DNA from: Agrilactobacillus composti DSM 18527 = JCM 14202
GTDB lineage: Bacteria; Bacillota; Bacilli; Lactobacillales; Lactobacillaceae
Length of the DNA stretch: 64,000 nucleotides
NCBI RefSeq assembly: GCF_001436375.1
Contig: NZ_AZGA01000020.1
Location: forward strand, 107,431 to 171,430
Direction: 5' to 3'
The notes beneath the pieces were generated by a model. That model had not been told where the DNA came from and searched no databases. It worked only from the letters and a program-made list of their open reading frames with translations. This document shows, one piece after another, positions 51,801-60,660 of this stretch; within the stretch, counting starts at the first letter, position 1; each line of letters begins with the position of its first letter. The position numbers and the translations under genes are program-made.

Positions 51801-52061
51801 TCATAGAAATGAGGTGAGTCGAATTAAATCATCTAAATGCCCCAGCCAACCGGCTACACCAATGACGACCATAAAAAATCCGATGATAATGCAGAAGATA
51901 CCCACAGGCTTGCGCACACTATCTGTTTCTGACTTGGGCGCATTCTCAAGGAGATCTGCAACCATTAGATTTAGCTTGTTCCGAAGTAACTGGATACCTA
52001 TGATGATTATCAAGGCCCCCGGAATACCTACGAATAATAACATCTGTAGACCTTCACGCAA
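51801..52061 (-). CDS. Small membrane protein, DUF3784-like, tandem copy 4
   Basis: An 86-residue protein with two membrane segments (LFVGIPGALIIIIGIQLL and VGIFCIIIGFFMVVIGVAGWLG) around a charged loop. TTG 52061 is preferred because AGGAGGT sits eight bases before it; the GTG at 52070 is too close. It is the last of four paralogs in a row. Its loop (KLNLMVADLLENAPKSETDSV) is the most diverged and lacks the WLRLIAGNTFGD core. Function unknown; the layout resembles DUF3784. Confidence 0.75.
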   Translation of the reverse strand: MREGLQMLLFVGIPGALIIIIGIQLLRNKLNLMVADLLENAPKSETDSVRKPVGIFCIIIGFFMVVIGVAGWLGHLDDLIRLTSFL

Positions 52062-52159
52062 TGGCCGCACCTCCTATTTGCAAATCAGTTGAAATTAATG
52101 TGCCGGTTTTAAATAATCCAAATGGGGAACGACTCAATATAAAAATTTAAACAGCACGA

Positions 52160-52423
52160 TTACAGAAAAGAGGTGAGTCGAATTAAATCATCTAAATGGC
52201 CCAGCCAGCCGACGACACCAATGACAACCATAAAAAATCCGATGATAATACAGAAAATACCCACAGGCTTACGCACCCGGTCTGTTTCTGATTTAGAGGC
52301 GTCCCCAAAGGTGTTCCCGGCAATCAAGCGCAGCCACTTGTTCCGGAGAAATTGGATACCCATGATGTCTACGAATATCCCAGGAATACCAATAATAAGT
52401 AGCATTTGTAACCCGTCACTCAA
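52160..52423 (-). CDS. Small membrane protein, DUF3784-like, tandem copy 3
   Basis: An 87-residue two-span protein, TTG start with AGGAGG seven bases before it. Core NKWLRLIAGNTFGDASKS between the two spans. Its last 40 residues are almost identical to those of copy 4 (RKPVGIFCIIIGFFMVVIG, LGHLDDLIRLTSFL), as is the DNA beyond the stop, pointing to a recent duplication. Confidence 0.78.
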   Translation of the reverse strand: MSDGLQMLLIIGIPGIFVDIMGIQFLRNKWLRLIAGNTFGDASKSETDRVRKPVGIFCIIIGFFMVVIGVVGWLGHLDDLIRLTSFL

Positions 52424-52547
52424 TTAAAAAGCCTCCTGTCAGTTTAACTTAATGAGCCGGTTTTAAAGAATCCGAACGGGAAATGACTTAATTATAGAAA
52501 TTTTAGGTAGCATAGTTACAGAAAAGAGGTGATCTGAACTAAACCAT

Positions 52548-52781
52548 CTAAATGGCGCCCAACCAGCCGGCTACACCAATAACAATCAAGAAAAGACCGA
52601 AAATAATACAGATAATACCCAAAGGTTTGTGCAACCGATCTGTTTCTGATTTAGGGACATCGCCAAAGGTATTACCGGCAATCAAGCGCAACCACTTATT
52701 TCGAAACAATTGGATACCTAAGATAGTCACAAAGATACCGGGGATGCCCGCGAATAATAATATAAATAGATTGTCACTCAA
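52548..52781 (-). CDS. Small membrane protein, DUF3784-like, tandem copy 2
   Basis: A 77-residue two-span protein, TTG start with AGGAGG before it. Core NKWLRLIAGNTFGDVPKS; the C-terminal tail seen in copies 3 and 4 is missing, the protein ending in VAGWLGAI. Same strand and probable operon with its neighbours. Confidence 0.78.
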   Translation of the reverse strand: MSDNLFILLFAGIPGIFVTILGIQLFRNKWLRLIAGNTFGDVPKSETDRLHKPLGIICIIFGLFLIVIGVAGWLGAI

Positions 52782-52810
52782 TTCGAATACCTCCTAATTG
52801 TCAGTCTAAC

Positions 52811-53056
52811 TCAATGGGTCGGTCCTAAGTAACCCAAATAACCGGCGATACCTAAGGCGACACAGCCGCAACCTACTAGAATAAAGACGATTGCTAAAGG
52901 TTTGCGCACTTTATTTACCTTTTTCTTAGGAATATCCCCAAAGGTATTGCCCGCAATTAAGCGCAGCCATTTGTTTCGGAGTAGTTGAATACCAAAGGTG
53001 ATACAAAAAATACCTACGATAGCTGCAACGACTAAACCTAACAATTCATTACTCAA
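52811..53056 (-). CDS. Small membrane protein, DUF3784-like, tandem copy 1
   Basis: An 81-residue two-span protein. TTG 53056 aligns with the TTG starts of the other copies and has AGGAG 11 bases before it; ATG 53068 is an alternative. Core NKWLRLIAGNTFGDIPKK. The most diverged in its spans (VAAIVGIFCITFGIQLL). It starts only 14 bp after the RpiR gene's stop on the same strand, so the array may be co-transcribed with that regulator. Confidence 0.78.
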   Translation of the reverse strand: MSNELLGLVVAAIVGIFCITFGIQLLRNKWLRLIAGNTFGDIPKKKVNKVRKPLAIVFILVGCGCVALGIAGYLGYLGPTH

Positions 53057-53070
53057 AATGGCATACACTC

Positions 53071-53910
53071 CTATTCTCGTGTTTGCTCAATCTGCTTGCG
53101 AATTTCCTGGAACAACGGGGCTGTTTGGCTATCCGTCTTCACAGCACTGAGCATAAACAAGGTGTCCATAATGCTGATTTGGGCTATCAACGCATGTAAA
53201 GCTTCAGTGCGGTATTTGGATTCTTCAGCAACGGATACGAAATAAACATCCGCCATTTTGGCCAGGTGGGAGCTGGGAGAGCTGGTGATGGCAATCAGGG
53301 GCACCCCGTTATCCTTGGCGATTTTAGCCAAACTTAGTGCGTCTTTATCCTCGCCACTATGGGACACCACGATGGTGGCGTCCTTGGCGGTCAAGTGGGT
53401 CATGCTCATGAGTTGCATGTGGTAATCGGCGGCATAGAGCACTTCGATGGCCGTCCGCAGAAATTTGTGATACCCATCTAAGGCCACGATATTGCTGGCA
53501 CCCAGACCATAGATGCCCAAGTGTTGGCAATTGATGATATAAGTCACCGCCAGGCGCAGACTTTCTGGGGTCAAATTGGCCTGGGTAGCTTGCAGGGCCT
53601 CAATATTAGATGAAAATATTTTACCGGCCATGGTGATGAGATCATCTTGGGGGCTGATTTCAGCAAAAAGTTGGGAACTTTGACCCTGGTTTTGGGCCAG
53701 GGCAACCCGCAGATTTTGAAAATTGGCATACCCCAGATTTTTGGCAAATCTAGAAATCGTCGCCGTGGAAATCTTGGTGCGTTTACTTAATTCAGAAATA
53801 GACCATTGGCTGGCCGCCGCCTGGTGTTCAGTTAAGTAATGGGCCAGAGATTGCTCCCGGGGACTCAAATTATCGTGGTAAATTTGTAGTTGTAACTGAA
53901 AATTTTGCAT
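53071..53910 (-). CDS. RpiR-family regulator of gluconate genes
   Basis: A 279-residue regulator with HTH (SISELSKRTKISTATISRFAKNLG, near residues 38-60) and SIS domain (IYGLGASNIVALDGYHKFLR; ATIVVSHSGEDKDALSLAK). It is divergent from gnd-gntK-gntP, so 6-phosphogluconate or gluconate sensing is likely. Ribosome site GGGGGG before the ATG. The second RpiR protein of the window (10162) is a different branch. Confidence 0.87.
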   Translation of the reverse strand: MQNFQLQLQIYHDNLSPREQSLAHYLTEHQAAASQWSISELSKRTKISTATISRFAKNLGYANFQNLRVALAQNQGQSSQLFAEISPQDDLITMAGKIFSSNIEALQATQANLTPESLRLAVTYIINCQHLGIYGLGASNIVALDGYHKFLRTAIEVLYAADYHMQLMSMTHLTAKDATIVVSHSGEDKDALSLAKIAKDNGVPLIAITSSPSSHLAKMADVYFVSVAEESKYRTEALHALIAQISIMDTLFMLSAVKTDSQTAPLFQEIRKQIEQTRE

Positions 53911-53979
53911 AAAAAGCCCCCCATTTTTATCTTACCTAGAGTATACCACTTGGATTCAAATAAGAAAATAATTTACGAG

Positions 53980-54017
53980 TTAAATCGCTTGCAATCTGAA
54001 AAGAATTTACATATACT
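53980..54017 (+). promoter_or_regulatory. gnd promoter with cre site
   Basis: TTGCAA (53989-53994), 17-bp spacer, TATACT (54012-54017). On the minus strand TTGCAAGCGATTTAA (53980-53994) matches the CcpA cre consensus with one mismatch and covers the -35. Repeats CTGAAAAGAA (53996) and CAGAAAAGAA (54024) flank the -10 and may be the RpiR site. Confidence 0.65.
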
Positions 54018-54070
54018 ACAGTCAGAAAAGAAAATCACTGAATTCCGAGATAAAAAAGGAGCAAAAAAGT

Positions 54071-54967
54071 ATGCAAGTAGGTATGATTGGGTTAGGTAAG
54101 ATGGGGCGCAATCTGGTTAAAAATATGCTGGATCATGATATTGAAGTTGTGGCTTTTGACTTAGACCCCAGCGCGCGTCAAGCAGTCAGTACAGATGGTG
54201 CCCAGGCTGTGGCTTCAGTCGCAGCTTTAGTAGCGGCATTAGATGCCCCTAGAATTATTTGGGTCATGGTACCGGCTGGTAAACCAACCCAAGCTACTTT
54301 GGAAGATTTGACACAGGTCATGGCAGCAGACGACGTGGTGATTGATGGGGGTAATTCTTATTACAAAGACTCTGTTGAACACTACAATCTCTTGAAGGCA
54401 AAAGGCATTCATTTCTTTGACGTGGGCACTTCCGGCGGTATGTCCGGGGCTCGGCAAAATGGGAACTTCATGATTGGCGGGAATGCGGCTTACTTTAGCC
54501 GCATTGAACCATTGTTTAAAGCTATCGCTGCCCCGGATGGCTACCTTTACACTGGCCCTGCCGGCTCGGGACATTATTTAAAGATGGTGCATAACGGCAT
54601 TGAATACGGGATGATGCAAGCCATCGGTGAAGGTTTTGAAGTTTTAGCGAAAAGCCAATATGATTATGATAATGAGGCCGTGGCTAAGGTTTGGAATAAC
54701 GGCTCGGTGGTGCGTAGTTGGTTGATGGAATTAGCTGAATCAGCGTTCCATAAAGATGCTAATTTGGATTCCATCAAAGGTATCATGCACTCTTCTGGTG
54801 AAGGGGCTTGGACCGTTGAAGAAGCCATCCGTTTACACGTGGCTACCCCCGTTATCAGCAGTGCTTTGATGATGCGTTATCGCTCCGAAGCTGCGGACAC
54901 CGTCACCGGGCAAGTTGTGGCAGCATTACGGAATGGCTTTGGGGGTCACGATGTAGACCCCAAATAG
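54071..54967 (+). CDS. gnd: 6-phosphogluconate dehydrogenase (decarboxylating), short form
   Basis: A 298-residue enzyme, the short (about 300-residue) GndA/YqeC type rather than the 470-residue form. It oxidises 6-phosphogluconate to ribulose 5-phosphate and CO2. Motifs: MIGLGKMGRNLVKNM (dinucleotide fold), VIDGGNSYYKDS, FDVGTSGGMSGARQNGNFMIGG and HNGIEYGMMQAIGEGFE (catalytic Lys-His-Asn region). AAAGGAG precedes the ATG. First gene of the gluconate operon; divergent from RpiR. Confidence 0.95.
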   Translation: MQVGMIGLGKMGRNLVKNMLDHDIEVVAFDLDPSARQAVSTDGAQAVASVAALVAALDAPRIIWVMVPAGKPTQATLEDLTQVMAADDVVIDGGNSYYKDSVEHYNLLKAKGIHFFDVGTSGGMSGARQNGNFMIGGNAAYFSRIEPLFKAIAAPDGYLYTGPAGSGHYLKMVHNGIEYGMMQAIGEGFEVLAKSQYDYDNEAVAKVWNNGSVVRSWLMELAESAFHKDANLDSIKGIMHSSGEGAWTVEEAIRLHVATPVISSALMMRYRSEAADTVTGQVVAALRNGFGGHDVDPK

Positions 54968-55005
54968 GTCGGACTTGGATTACAAAAAGTAGGAGGTTTT
55001 AAGTG

Positions 55006-56568
55006 ATGGATTACATGATCGGCGTGGACTTAGGGACCACCAGTACTAAAGTTGTTTTATTTGATTTGCAGGGGAAAGCCCAGGCATATGCTAATAATCC
55101 TTATCCGTTATATCAAGATGTACCGGATATGGCCGAAGAAGATCCCGAAGAAATTTTTCAAGCAGTGATTGCTGGGTTAATTGAAGTGATGCGTAAAGGC
55201 AACGTGAAAGCTGGGGAATTAAAGGGTATTTCTTTCTCCGCGGCGATGCATAGTTTAATTTTGATGGACAAAGACAACAAACCCCTGACCCGGGTGATCA
55301 CTTGGGCAGATAATCGGGCGGCTAAATACGCCGCTGATTTGAAGAAGAACGGCAAGGGCGCCGAAGTCTTTGCTAGAACCGGGGTTCCAACCCATCCCAT
55401 GTCACCTTTTGTGAAATTACTCTGGTTAAAGAATGAACAGCCGGATTTGTTTAACAAAACCGCCCATTTCATCGGCATTAAAGATTATATTTTATTCCGA
55501 TTATTTGGCCGCTATGTAATGGACTATTCCTTAGCCAACGCCACCGGCCTATTCAATATTTTCACTATGGACTGGGATGACCAAGCCCTAGCGATGACCG
55601 GGGTGAAACGGGAACAATTACCAGAATTGGTGGACACCACCTATCAACTCACTGGCATGACCGAATCTTATGCCTCAGTGACCGGCATTGACCCCAACAC
55701 GCCATTTATTTTAGGGGCCAGTGATGGGACTTTGAGTAACTTAGGGGTCAACGCCATTGATCCCGGTGTCTTGGCCGTGACCATTGGCACATCCGGGGCG
55801 GTCCGGGTAGTGGTGGACAAGCCAGTTGTGGATCCAGAAGGCCGTTTGTTTACTTATTATTTAGACAAAAATCATTGGGTCGTGGGCGGTCCTGTGAACA
55901 ATGGGGGTATCGTCTTCCGTTGGGTCCGGGATCAATTATTTGCTCCCGAAAAAATCACCGCCGAGCAAATGCAGATCGACTCCTACGAAATTTTGACAGA
56001 TATTGCGTCTAAAATTCCCGCCGGCGCCGATGGCTTATTGTTCCATCCTTATTTAGGTGGGGAACGGGCCCCGATTTGGGATGCCAATGCCCGGGGCAGC
56101 TTCTTTGGCTTGACCCGGCAGCATACCCGGGCCCACATGGTGCGGGCGGCTTTAGAAGGTATCGTTTATAACCTCTATATGGTCATGTTGATGATCGAAG
56201 GCATCACTGGCAAACCGAAATCCATTCAAGCCACTGGTGGTTTCGCCCGCAGTGCGCTTTGGCGGCAGATGCTGGCCGATATTTTTGAACAAGACGTAAA
56301 TATCCCTGAAAGTTTTGAAAGCTCTGCTTTAGGGGCCGTTGTGTTAGGGATGGAAAGCCTGGGGTTGGCTAAAGATTTGAACGTGGTCAAAGATATGGTG
56401 GGCACTACCAATACCCATAAACCTAATGAAAAGAACTTTGAAGTTTATCGGGAATTGTTGCCAATCTGGATTCGCCTGACCCGGGAATTATCCAGTGAAT
56501 ATGGCGCCATCGCCGATTTCCAACGGAAACATCCCAACCCGCAAATTAAATTAGCGGATGAAGATTAA
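55006..56568 (+). CDS. gntK: Gluconokinase
   Basis: A 520-residue FGGY kinase phosphorylating gluconate to 6-phosphogluconate, substrate of the neighbouring gnd. ATG 55006 follows AGGAGG. ATP motif MIGVDLGTTSTKVVLFD, then SFSAAMHSLILMD and ITWADNRA, and later TGGFARSALWRQM. The MHS(L) and WADNRA signatures distinguish gluconokinases from xylulokinases in this family. Confidence 0.94.
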   Translation: MDYMIGVDLGTTSTKVVLFDLQGKAQAYANNPYPLYQDVPDMAEEDPEEIFQAVIAGLIEVMRKGNVKAGELKGISFSAAMHSLILMDKDNKPLTRVITWADNRAAKYAADLKKNGKGAEVFARTGVPTHPMSPFVKLLWLKNEQPDLFNKTAHFIGIKDYILFRLFGRYVMDYSLANATGLFNIFTMDWDDQALAMTGVKREQLPELVDTTYQLTGMTESYASVTGIDPNTPFILGASDGTLSNLGVNAIDPGVLAVTIGTSGAVRVVVDKPVVDPEGRLFTYYLDKNHWVVGGPVNNGGIVFRWVRDQLFAPEKITAEQMQIDSYEILTDIASKIPAGADGLLFHPYLGGERAPIWDANARGSFFGLTRQHTRAHMVRAALEGIVYNLYMVMLMIEGITGKPKSIQATGGFARSALWRQMLADIFEQDVNIPESFESSALGAVVLGMESLGLAKDLNVVKDMVGTTNTHKPNEKNFEVYRELLPIWIRLTRELSSEYGAIADFQRKHPNPQIKLADED

Positions 56569-56655
56569 TTTGGCTCCCTCACTTGAGAAAAAGCTCAAGT
56601 GATTATTTCAATAAAATGTAACCGTATCCACCATGAGTGTTAGGAGGAATTGAGA

Positions 56656-58008
56656 ATGCAGATGCTGATTTTGTTACTTGGTATTATTTTATTACTTGTC
56701 TTAATTATTAAATTCAAGTTAAACACCTACGTTGCTTTGATTATCACTGCCGTGGCCGTTGCGTTAGGTTTGGGGATGCCAGCGGCTAAGATTGCCACCA
56801 GTATCCAAAACGGGATCGGCGCGCAATTGGGTGAGTTAGCCCTAGTCTTCGGGTTTTGGGCCATGTTAGGCCGCTTGGTGGCTGACGCCGGTGGGGCCTA
56901 TCGAATTGCCCATACCTTGATCAATGCCTTTGGCCGCCGCTTCCTACAGCTGGCCGTGGTATTAGCATCCTTCATCATCGGGATTGCCCTATTCTTTGAA
57001 GTGGGGATCGTCTTGTTAGTGCCAATCGTCTTCGCCATTGCCGTTGAAGCCGGTGTGCCATTACTGACCTTGGGGATTCCCATGGCCGCGGCCTTGTCCG
57101 TGACCCACGGATTCTTACCACCCCATCCAGCACCAACCGCCATTGCCACGGCGTTGAATGCCCAAACCGGGCACGTGTTGGCTTACGGGATCATCATTGC
57201 GATTCCAACCGTCTTAGTTGCCGGACCATTATTCTCCAAAATTGCTAAAAAATATGTCCCAGGTGCCTTTGAACGAACCGGTAATCTGACCGCTTTAGGC
57301 CCTCAGAAGACCTTTAAGTTAGAAGAAACACCAAGCTTTAGTTCTGCAGTTTTGACATCTTTATTCCCAGTTATTTTAATGGCTATTGCCACGATTTATC
57401 AGATGACCCTACACGCTGGGGTAGCCCCAAAGAATCCGTCGGGGTTAGATAACTTTATTGCCTTTATTGGGTCTCCAAGTATTGCCATGCTGATTTCATT
57501 ACTGTTTGCCATGTGGGCCATGGGGATTCGGCGCCATATTCCAGTTAAAGATATCATGAGTTCTCTGGAAGAAGCCGTGAAATCCATTGCCATGCTGCTG
57601 CTGGTTATCGGTGGTGGCGGTGCCTTCAAGCAAGTCCTAATTGATGGTGGGGTTGGGAATGCTGTTAAGAATCTATTCATCGGTTCTGACATTTCCCCAT
57701 TGATCTTAGGTTGGTTGATCGCCGTAGTGCTACGGATTGCCTTAGGGTCGGCGACGGTTGCGGCTTTGACCGCCAGTGGCTTAGTGCTACCGCTGATGCA
57801 ACAAGCAGGTGTCAACTCGGCATTGATGGTACTGGCCATTGGGGCCGGGAGTTTAGCAGCCAGCCACGTGAACGATGCCGGTTTCTGGATGTTTAAAGAA
57901 TACTTTGACTTAAGCGTCAAAGAAACCTTACTGACCTGGACAGTGTTAGAAACGCTGATTGCCATCGTTGGTTTGGGCGGTGTCTTGCTGCTAAGTCTAT
58001 TCATTTAA
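56656..58008 (+). CDS. gntP: Gluconate permease, GntP family
   Basis: A 450-residue, about 12-span symporter. ATG 56656 follows AGGAGG by eight bases. GntP signatures include GFWAMLGRLVADAGGAYRIA, THGFLPPHPAPTAIA and SHVNDAGFWMFKEYF. It imports gluconate with protons for gntK and gnd. Last gene; strong terminator follows. Confidence 0.95.
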   Translation: MQMLILLLGIILLLVLIIKFKLNTYVALIITAVAVALGLGMPAAKIATSIQNGIGAQLGELALVFGFWAMLGRLVADAGGAYRIAHTLINAFGRRFLQLAVVLASFIIGIALFFEVGIVLLVPIVFAIAVEAGVPLLTLGIPMAAALSVTHGFLPPHPAPTAIATALNAQTGHVLAYGIIIAIPTVLVAGPLFSKIAKKYVPGAFERTGNLTALGPQKTFKLEETPSFSSAVLTSLFPVILMAIATIYQMTLHAGVAPKNPSGLDNFIAFIGSPSIAMLISLLFAMWAMGIRRHIPVKDIMSSLEEAVKSIAMLLLVIGGGGAFKQVLIDGGVGNAVKNLFIGSDISPLILGWLIAVVLRIALGSATVAALTASGLVLPLMQQAGVNSALMVLAIGAGSLAASHVNDAGFWMFKEYFDLSVKETLLTWTVLETLIAIVGLGGVLLLSLFI

Positions 58009-58018
58009 ATAACATTAC

Positions 58019-58050
58019 CCCCAAAAGTTTATTTCAACTTTTGGGGTTTT
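58019..58050 (+). terminator. Terminator of the gluconate operon
   Basis: CCCCAAAAGTT pairs with AACTTTTGGGG, then TTTTATTTT. The following 235 bp hold the WxL promoter (TATAAT at 58129-58134). Confidence 0.9.
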
Positions 58051-58287
58051 ATTTTAAAAAAAATGAAGTATTTTTATCGATTAAGTGTGATTTAACCATC
58101 TTTTCTAGTTTAATTTTCTAAAACTTGATATAATGTCTTTATAGGGTATTAAAGCGATGTCAAGCTGGTCAAAGTTCAATTGCTGTTTGAAAATTGGGCG
58201 TGCATTTAGGGGATACAGATCAGTGCCTATCAATTTTAATACCAAGGGTTTGAGAAGCAAACGATTTGGGATTTAGGAGGATATTAC

Positions 58288-59034
58288 ATGAAACATACTA
58301 AGATTGGTTTAATATTAACTGGTTTATTAGCTGGTTTGTTGATTGCACCAGGGGTAGCGAATGCTGCTGCGACTGAAGGTGGGACTGGCCCTGGGGATGC
58401 AACCTATAACCTGAGTGCTAATACCGCTGTTACGTCGGGCGGGAATTACTTTGCGGCTACAACTGCAGAAACTGGCTCAGCTAAGTCTACAGCACAGTTC
58501 ACTATTAAGGCTGGAACTTTACAATTATTTGCGGTGCCTGATTTGAACTTTGGTCAAGTGCCAATGTCTACACTGTTAAATGGGGGAACACAACAGCTGC
58601 AAGATAGTAACGTGGCAACTGGTGATACTGCTTCTTCCAAAGATAGAGAAGCTTTTGATGGGAACAACAAAGGTCTTTTAGCAATCAAAGATATGCGAGG
58701 GGCAACAACTGGCTGGAAACTCAGCGCAGCTATGAACCCAACTTTTAAAGACCAAAAGGGTGCTCCAGATTTAACCAATATCGCCTTGAACTTAAAGGCT
58801 ACTGGCAAAAACAGTGTTAATACCACAGAAGCTTTGCCTTTAGCGGGTACTAACATTGGGGCTACGGCAACAAATGTGGCCACCGCCACGGGGACTACTG
58901 GTAAAGGGGATACAACTTGGAACTTGACGGATCCAACTAACGCAAACCTAACAATCCCTAAGCAAGCGGCTAATATTCCTTCTACAGCAACTTATCAATC
59001 CACCATTACTTGGACCTTAGCGGTTGGTGCTTAA
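58288..59034 (+). CDS. WxL-domain surface protein 1
   Basis: A 248-residue exported protein. A signal peptide (LILTGLLAGLLIAPGVANA) ends near residue 28. The C-terminal domain has the paired WxL motifs: GWKLSAAM mid-protein and the terminal STITWTLAVGA. WxL domains bind peptidoglycan non-covalently. TAGGAGG precedes the ATG. It opens a WxL locus with a DUF916 protein, an LPxTG protein and a second WxL protein, which together form surface complexes. Confidence 0.92.
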   Translation: MKHTKIGLILTGLLAGLLIAPGVANAAATEGGTGPGDATYNLSANTAVTSGGNYFAATTAETGSAKSTAQFTIKAGTLQLFAVPDLNFGQVPMSTLLNGGTQQLQDSNVATGDTASSKDREAFDGNNKGLLAIKDMRGATTGWKLSAAMNPTFKDQKGAPDLTNIALNLKATGKNSVNTTEALPLAGTNIGATATNVATATGTTGKGDTTWNLTDPTNANLTIPKQAANIPSTATYQSTITWTLAVGA

Positions 59035-59137
59035 TCAAGTTTGATTTACTGTTCCGGGGGAGCTTTCAGCTCGTTTTCCTAAGGACTATTGGCACACTTT
59101 ATAAACGAACAGAAATATTGATATTTTACATTTAGAG

Positions 59138-59170
59138 AGCTGATGACAATTTTTTGTCACAGCTTTTTTT
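59138..59170 (+). terminator. Terminator between WxL gene 1 and DUF916 gene
   Basis: AGCTG-A-TGACA pairs with TGTCA-C-AGCT followed by eight T's, right before the DUF916 ribosome site. Likely a partial terminator that gives high WxL1 over distal genes. Confidence 0.8.
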
Positions 59171-59183
59171 GGGAGATTTAACG

Positions 59184-60248
59184 ATGAAGATAAAAACATA
59201 TTTTTATGCGGTGATCGTGGCGTTGGCCGGGTTTTTGGGTTTAGCCGCACCCCAGGCTGTCCAAGCTGCCGGCACACCAACGGGGGCACAATTCTATATT
59301 GCCCCGGCATATCCGGATAATCAGACCGATAAATCTCTCGGCTATTTTGATTTAAAGGTGGCCCCGGGTCAAACCGGCAAACTGGGGGTGGTGGTACAAA
59401 ACACCAGTAAGACCGATAGTCGGACCATTCAAGTTACCCCGATTGCTGCCACCACCAATAATGCGGGGCAGATCAACTATACCCCCAGCAAGAAAAAAGC
59501 TGATAAGTCAGCCCAGTATCGCTTGAATCAACTTTTTTCAAAGCCCGTGGCCATTCACTTAGAACCTGAAGAGAGTAAGACCGTGAGTTTTGAATACATC
59601 ATTCCCAAAGACGGCTTTAAAGGGCAGATTTTAGGTAGTATTTATGCCTTTGACCAGACCAGCCAAGCTAAAAGTAAGACCCAATTTGGGCTTTCCAACG
59701 AATTTGCCATGGCCCTGGGGGTTAGTTTAAACCAGAATCCGGATGAAAAATTGATACCGGACCTGAAGTTGAATAAAGTCGCCCCAGACGCAGTTAACCG
59801 TATCCCTTATATCATTGCCAATGTGGCCAACGTGGCCCCGACAATGTTTCGGGGGATGACGGTTAACGCGGATGTGACTCGGCAGGGCAATGCCAAGCGG
59901 GTCTATCATAAGACCATCAATGATGGCTCCATGGCGCCAAATTCAAATTTTGATTTACAAATTCCAACAGGTAAGAATGCCATTGAACCGGGGAAATATC
60001 ATCTGAAACTAGTGATCCATGCGGTGGATAAGACCTGGACTTTCAATCGAAACTTTACCGTGACGGATACGCAAAACAAGGCCATTAACAAAAAGGTTGG
60101 GACTAAGAAGACCAATAATTGGACCTTGTGGATTATTGTAATTGTTATTTTGTTGCTGGTGATCAATGGGATTTTACTGGCTTATTATTTAAGAAGACGG
60201 AAACAACAAAGCAAGCACGCGAAGGGACATGCACGTAGGAGGCATTGA
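59184..60248 (+). CDS. DUF916/DUF3324 (WxLIP) cell-surface protein
   Basis: A 354-residue protein with a signal peptide (YAVIVALAGFLGLAAPQAVQA), DUF916 (residues 35-165, FYIAPAYPDNQTDKSLGYFD, VVVQNTSKTDSRTIQVTPIA), DUF3324 (170-300) and a C-terminal membrane span WTLWIIVIVILLLVINGILL followed by a basic tail. Such proteins bind both WxL partners and peptidoglycan. GGGAG precedes the ATG at 59184. It overlaps the next gene's start region by sharing the AGGAGG. Confidence 0.92.
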   Translation: MKIKTYFYAVIVALAGFLGLAAPQAVQAAGTPTGAQFYIAPAYPDNQTDKSLGYFDLKVAPGQTGKLGVVVQNTSKTDSRTIQVTPIAATTNNAGQINYTPSKKKADKSAQYRLNQLFSKPVAIHLEPEESKTVSFEYIIPKDGFKGQILGSIYAFDQTSQAKSKTQFGLSNEFAMALGVSLNQNPDEKLIPDLKLNKVAPDAVNRIPYIIANVANVAPTMFRGMTVNADVTRQGNAKRVYHKTINDGSMAPNSNFDLQIPTGKNAIEPGKYHLKLVIHAVDKTWTFNRNFTVTDTQNKAINKKVGTKKTNNWTLWIIVIVILLLVINGILLAYYLRRRKQQSKHAKGHARRRH

Positions 60249-60249
60249 T

Positions 60250-60660
60250 ATGGCGAAGTTTTTATTAAAAATCAGTATCAGTGTCACTTGGATATTGGTT
60301 ACGATGATGATTATTGTTGCTAGCCTTGCGCCGTCACAAACGGTTTATGCCCAATCCAGCACCAGTCAATTTACAATTTATCAAGATCAACCCGAACCCA
60401 CGCCTAAACCTGATGAAACGGTGCCACCCAAACCCCAGCCCCAAGAGCCCACCAAGCCCAGCCAACCGCCAAGTACCGGGCAAACTGGGGCTGGCAAACC
60501 CACGGGGATGGTTCAAAAACTAGCTGGCTTCTTGCCCCAGACCGGGGACAAGCTGGATTATTGGCTGATGCTTATTGGGGTGGAATTAATCAGCCTGGCC
60601 ATTATTCTAGGTGGTATTCGCCGGCAGAAGGAGCGAGCATATGATAAAGAAGCTCACTAA
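60250..60660 (+). CDS. LPxTG-anchored, proline-rich surface protein
   Basis: A 136-residue protein. ATG 60250 follows AGGAGG. An N-terminal signal (WILVTMMIIVASLAPSQTVYA) is followed by a Pro/Lys/Gln-rich stalk (PKPDETVPPKPQPQEPTKPS), then the sortase motif LPQTG, a membrane span (YWLMLIGVELISLAIILG) and a basic tail. It should be linked to peptidoglycan by sortase. Lying in a WxL locus it is probably the short LPxTG partner seen in many such clusters. Confidence 0.9.
   Translation: MAKFLLKISISVTWILVTMMIIVASLAPSQTVYAQSSTSQFTIYQDQPEPTPKPDETVPPKPQPQEPTKPSQPPSTGQTGAGKPTGMVQKLAGFLPQTGDKLDYWLMLIGVELISLAIILGGIRRQKERAYDKEAH

Larger units (their letters stand above)
51801..53068 (-). repeat. Tandem array of four paralogous small membrane protein genes
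   Basis: Four related genes with about 260-370 bp spacing. The DNA around the stops of copies 3 and 4 (for example GAGGTGAGTCGAATTAAATC at about 51811 and 52171) is nearly identical, as expected for a recent tandem duplication. Confidence 0.85.

Noticed and set aside
51667..52797. Plus-strand ORFs across the small membrane protein array
   Set aside because: The minus-strand frames have ribosome sites, two membrane spans and paralogy; the plus-strand frames are their shadows.
51801..53068. Possible CRISPR or other short regular repeat array
   Set aside because: The periodicity is that of four paralogous genes of 260-370 bp with diverged sequence, not short direct repeats with spacers.
57399..58004. 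Antisense ORF of 201 codons over gntP
   Set aside because: Shadow of a membrane-protein gene; no ribosome site or family features, Ser/Pro/Ala-rich antisense composition.
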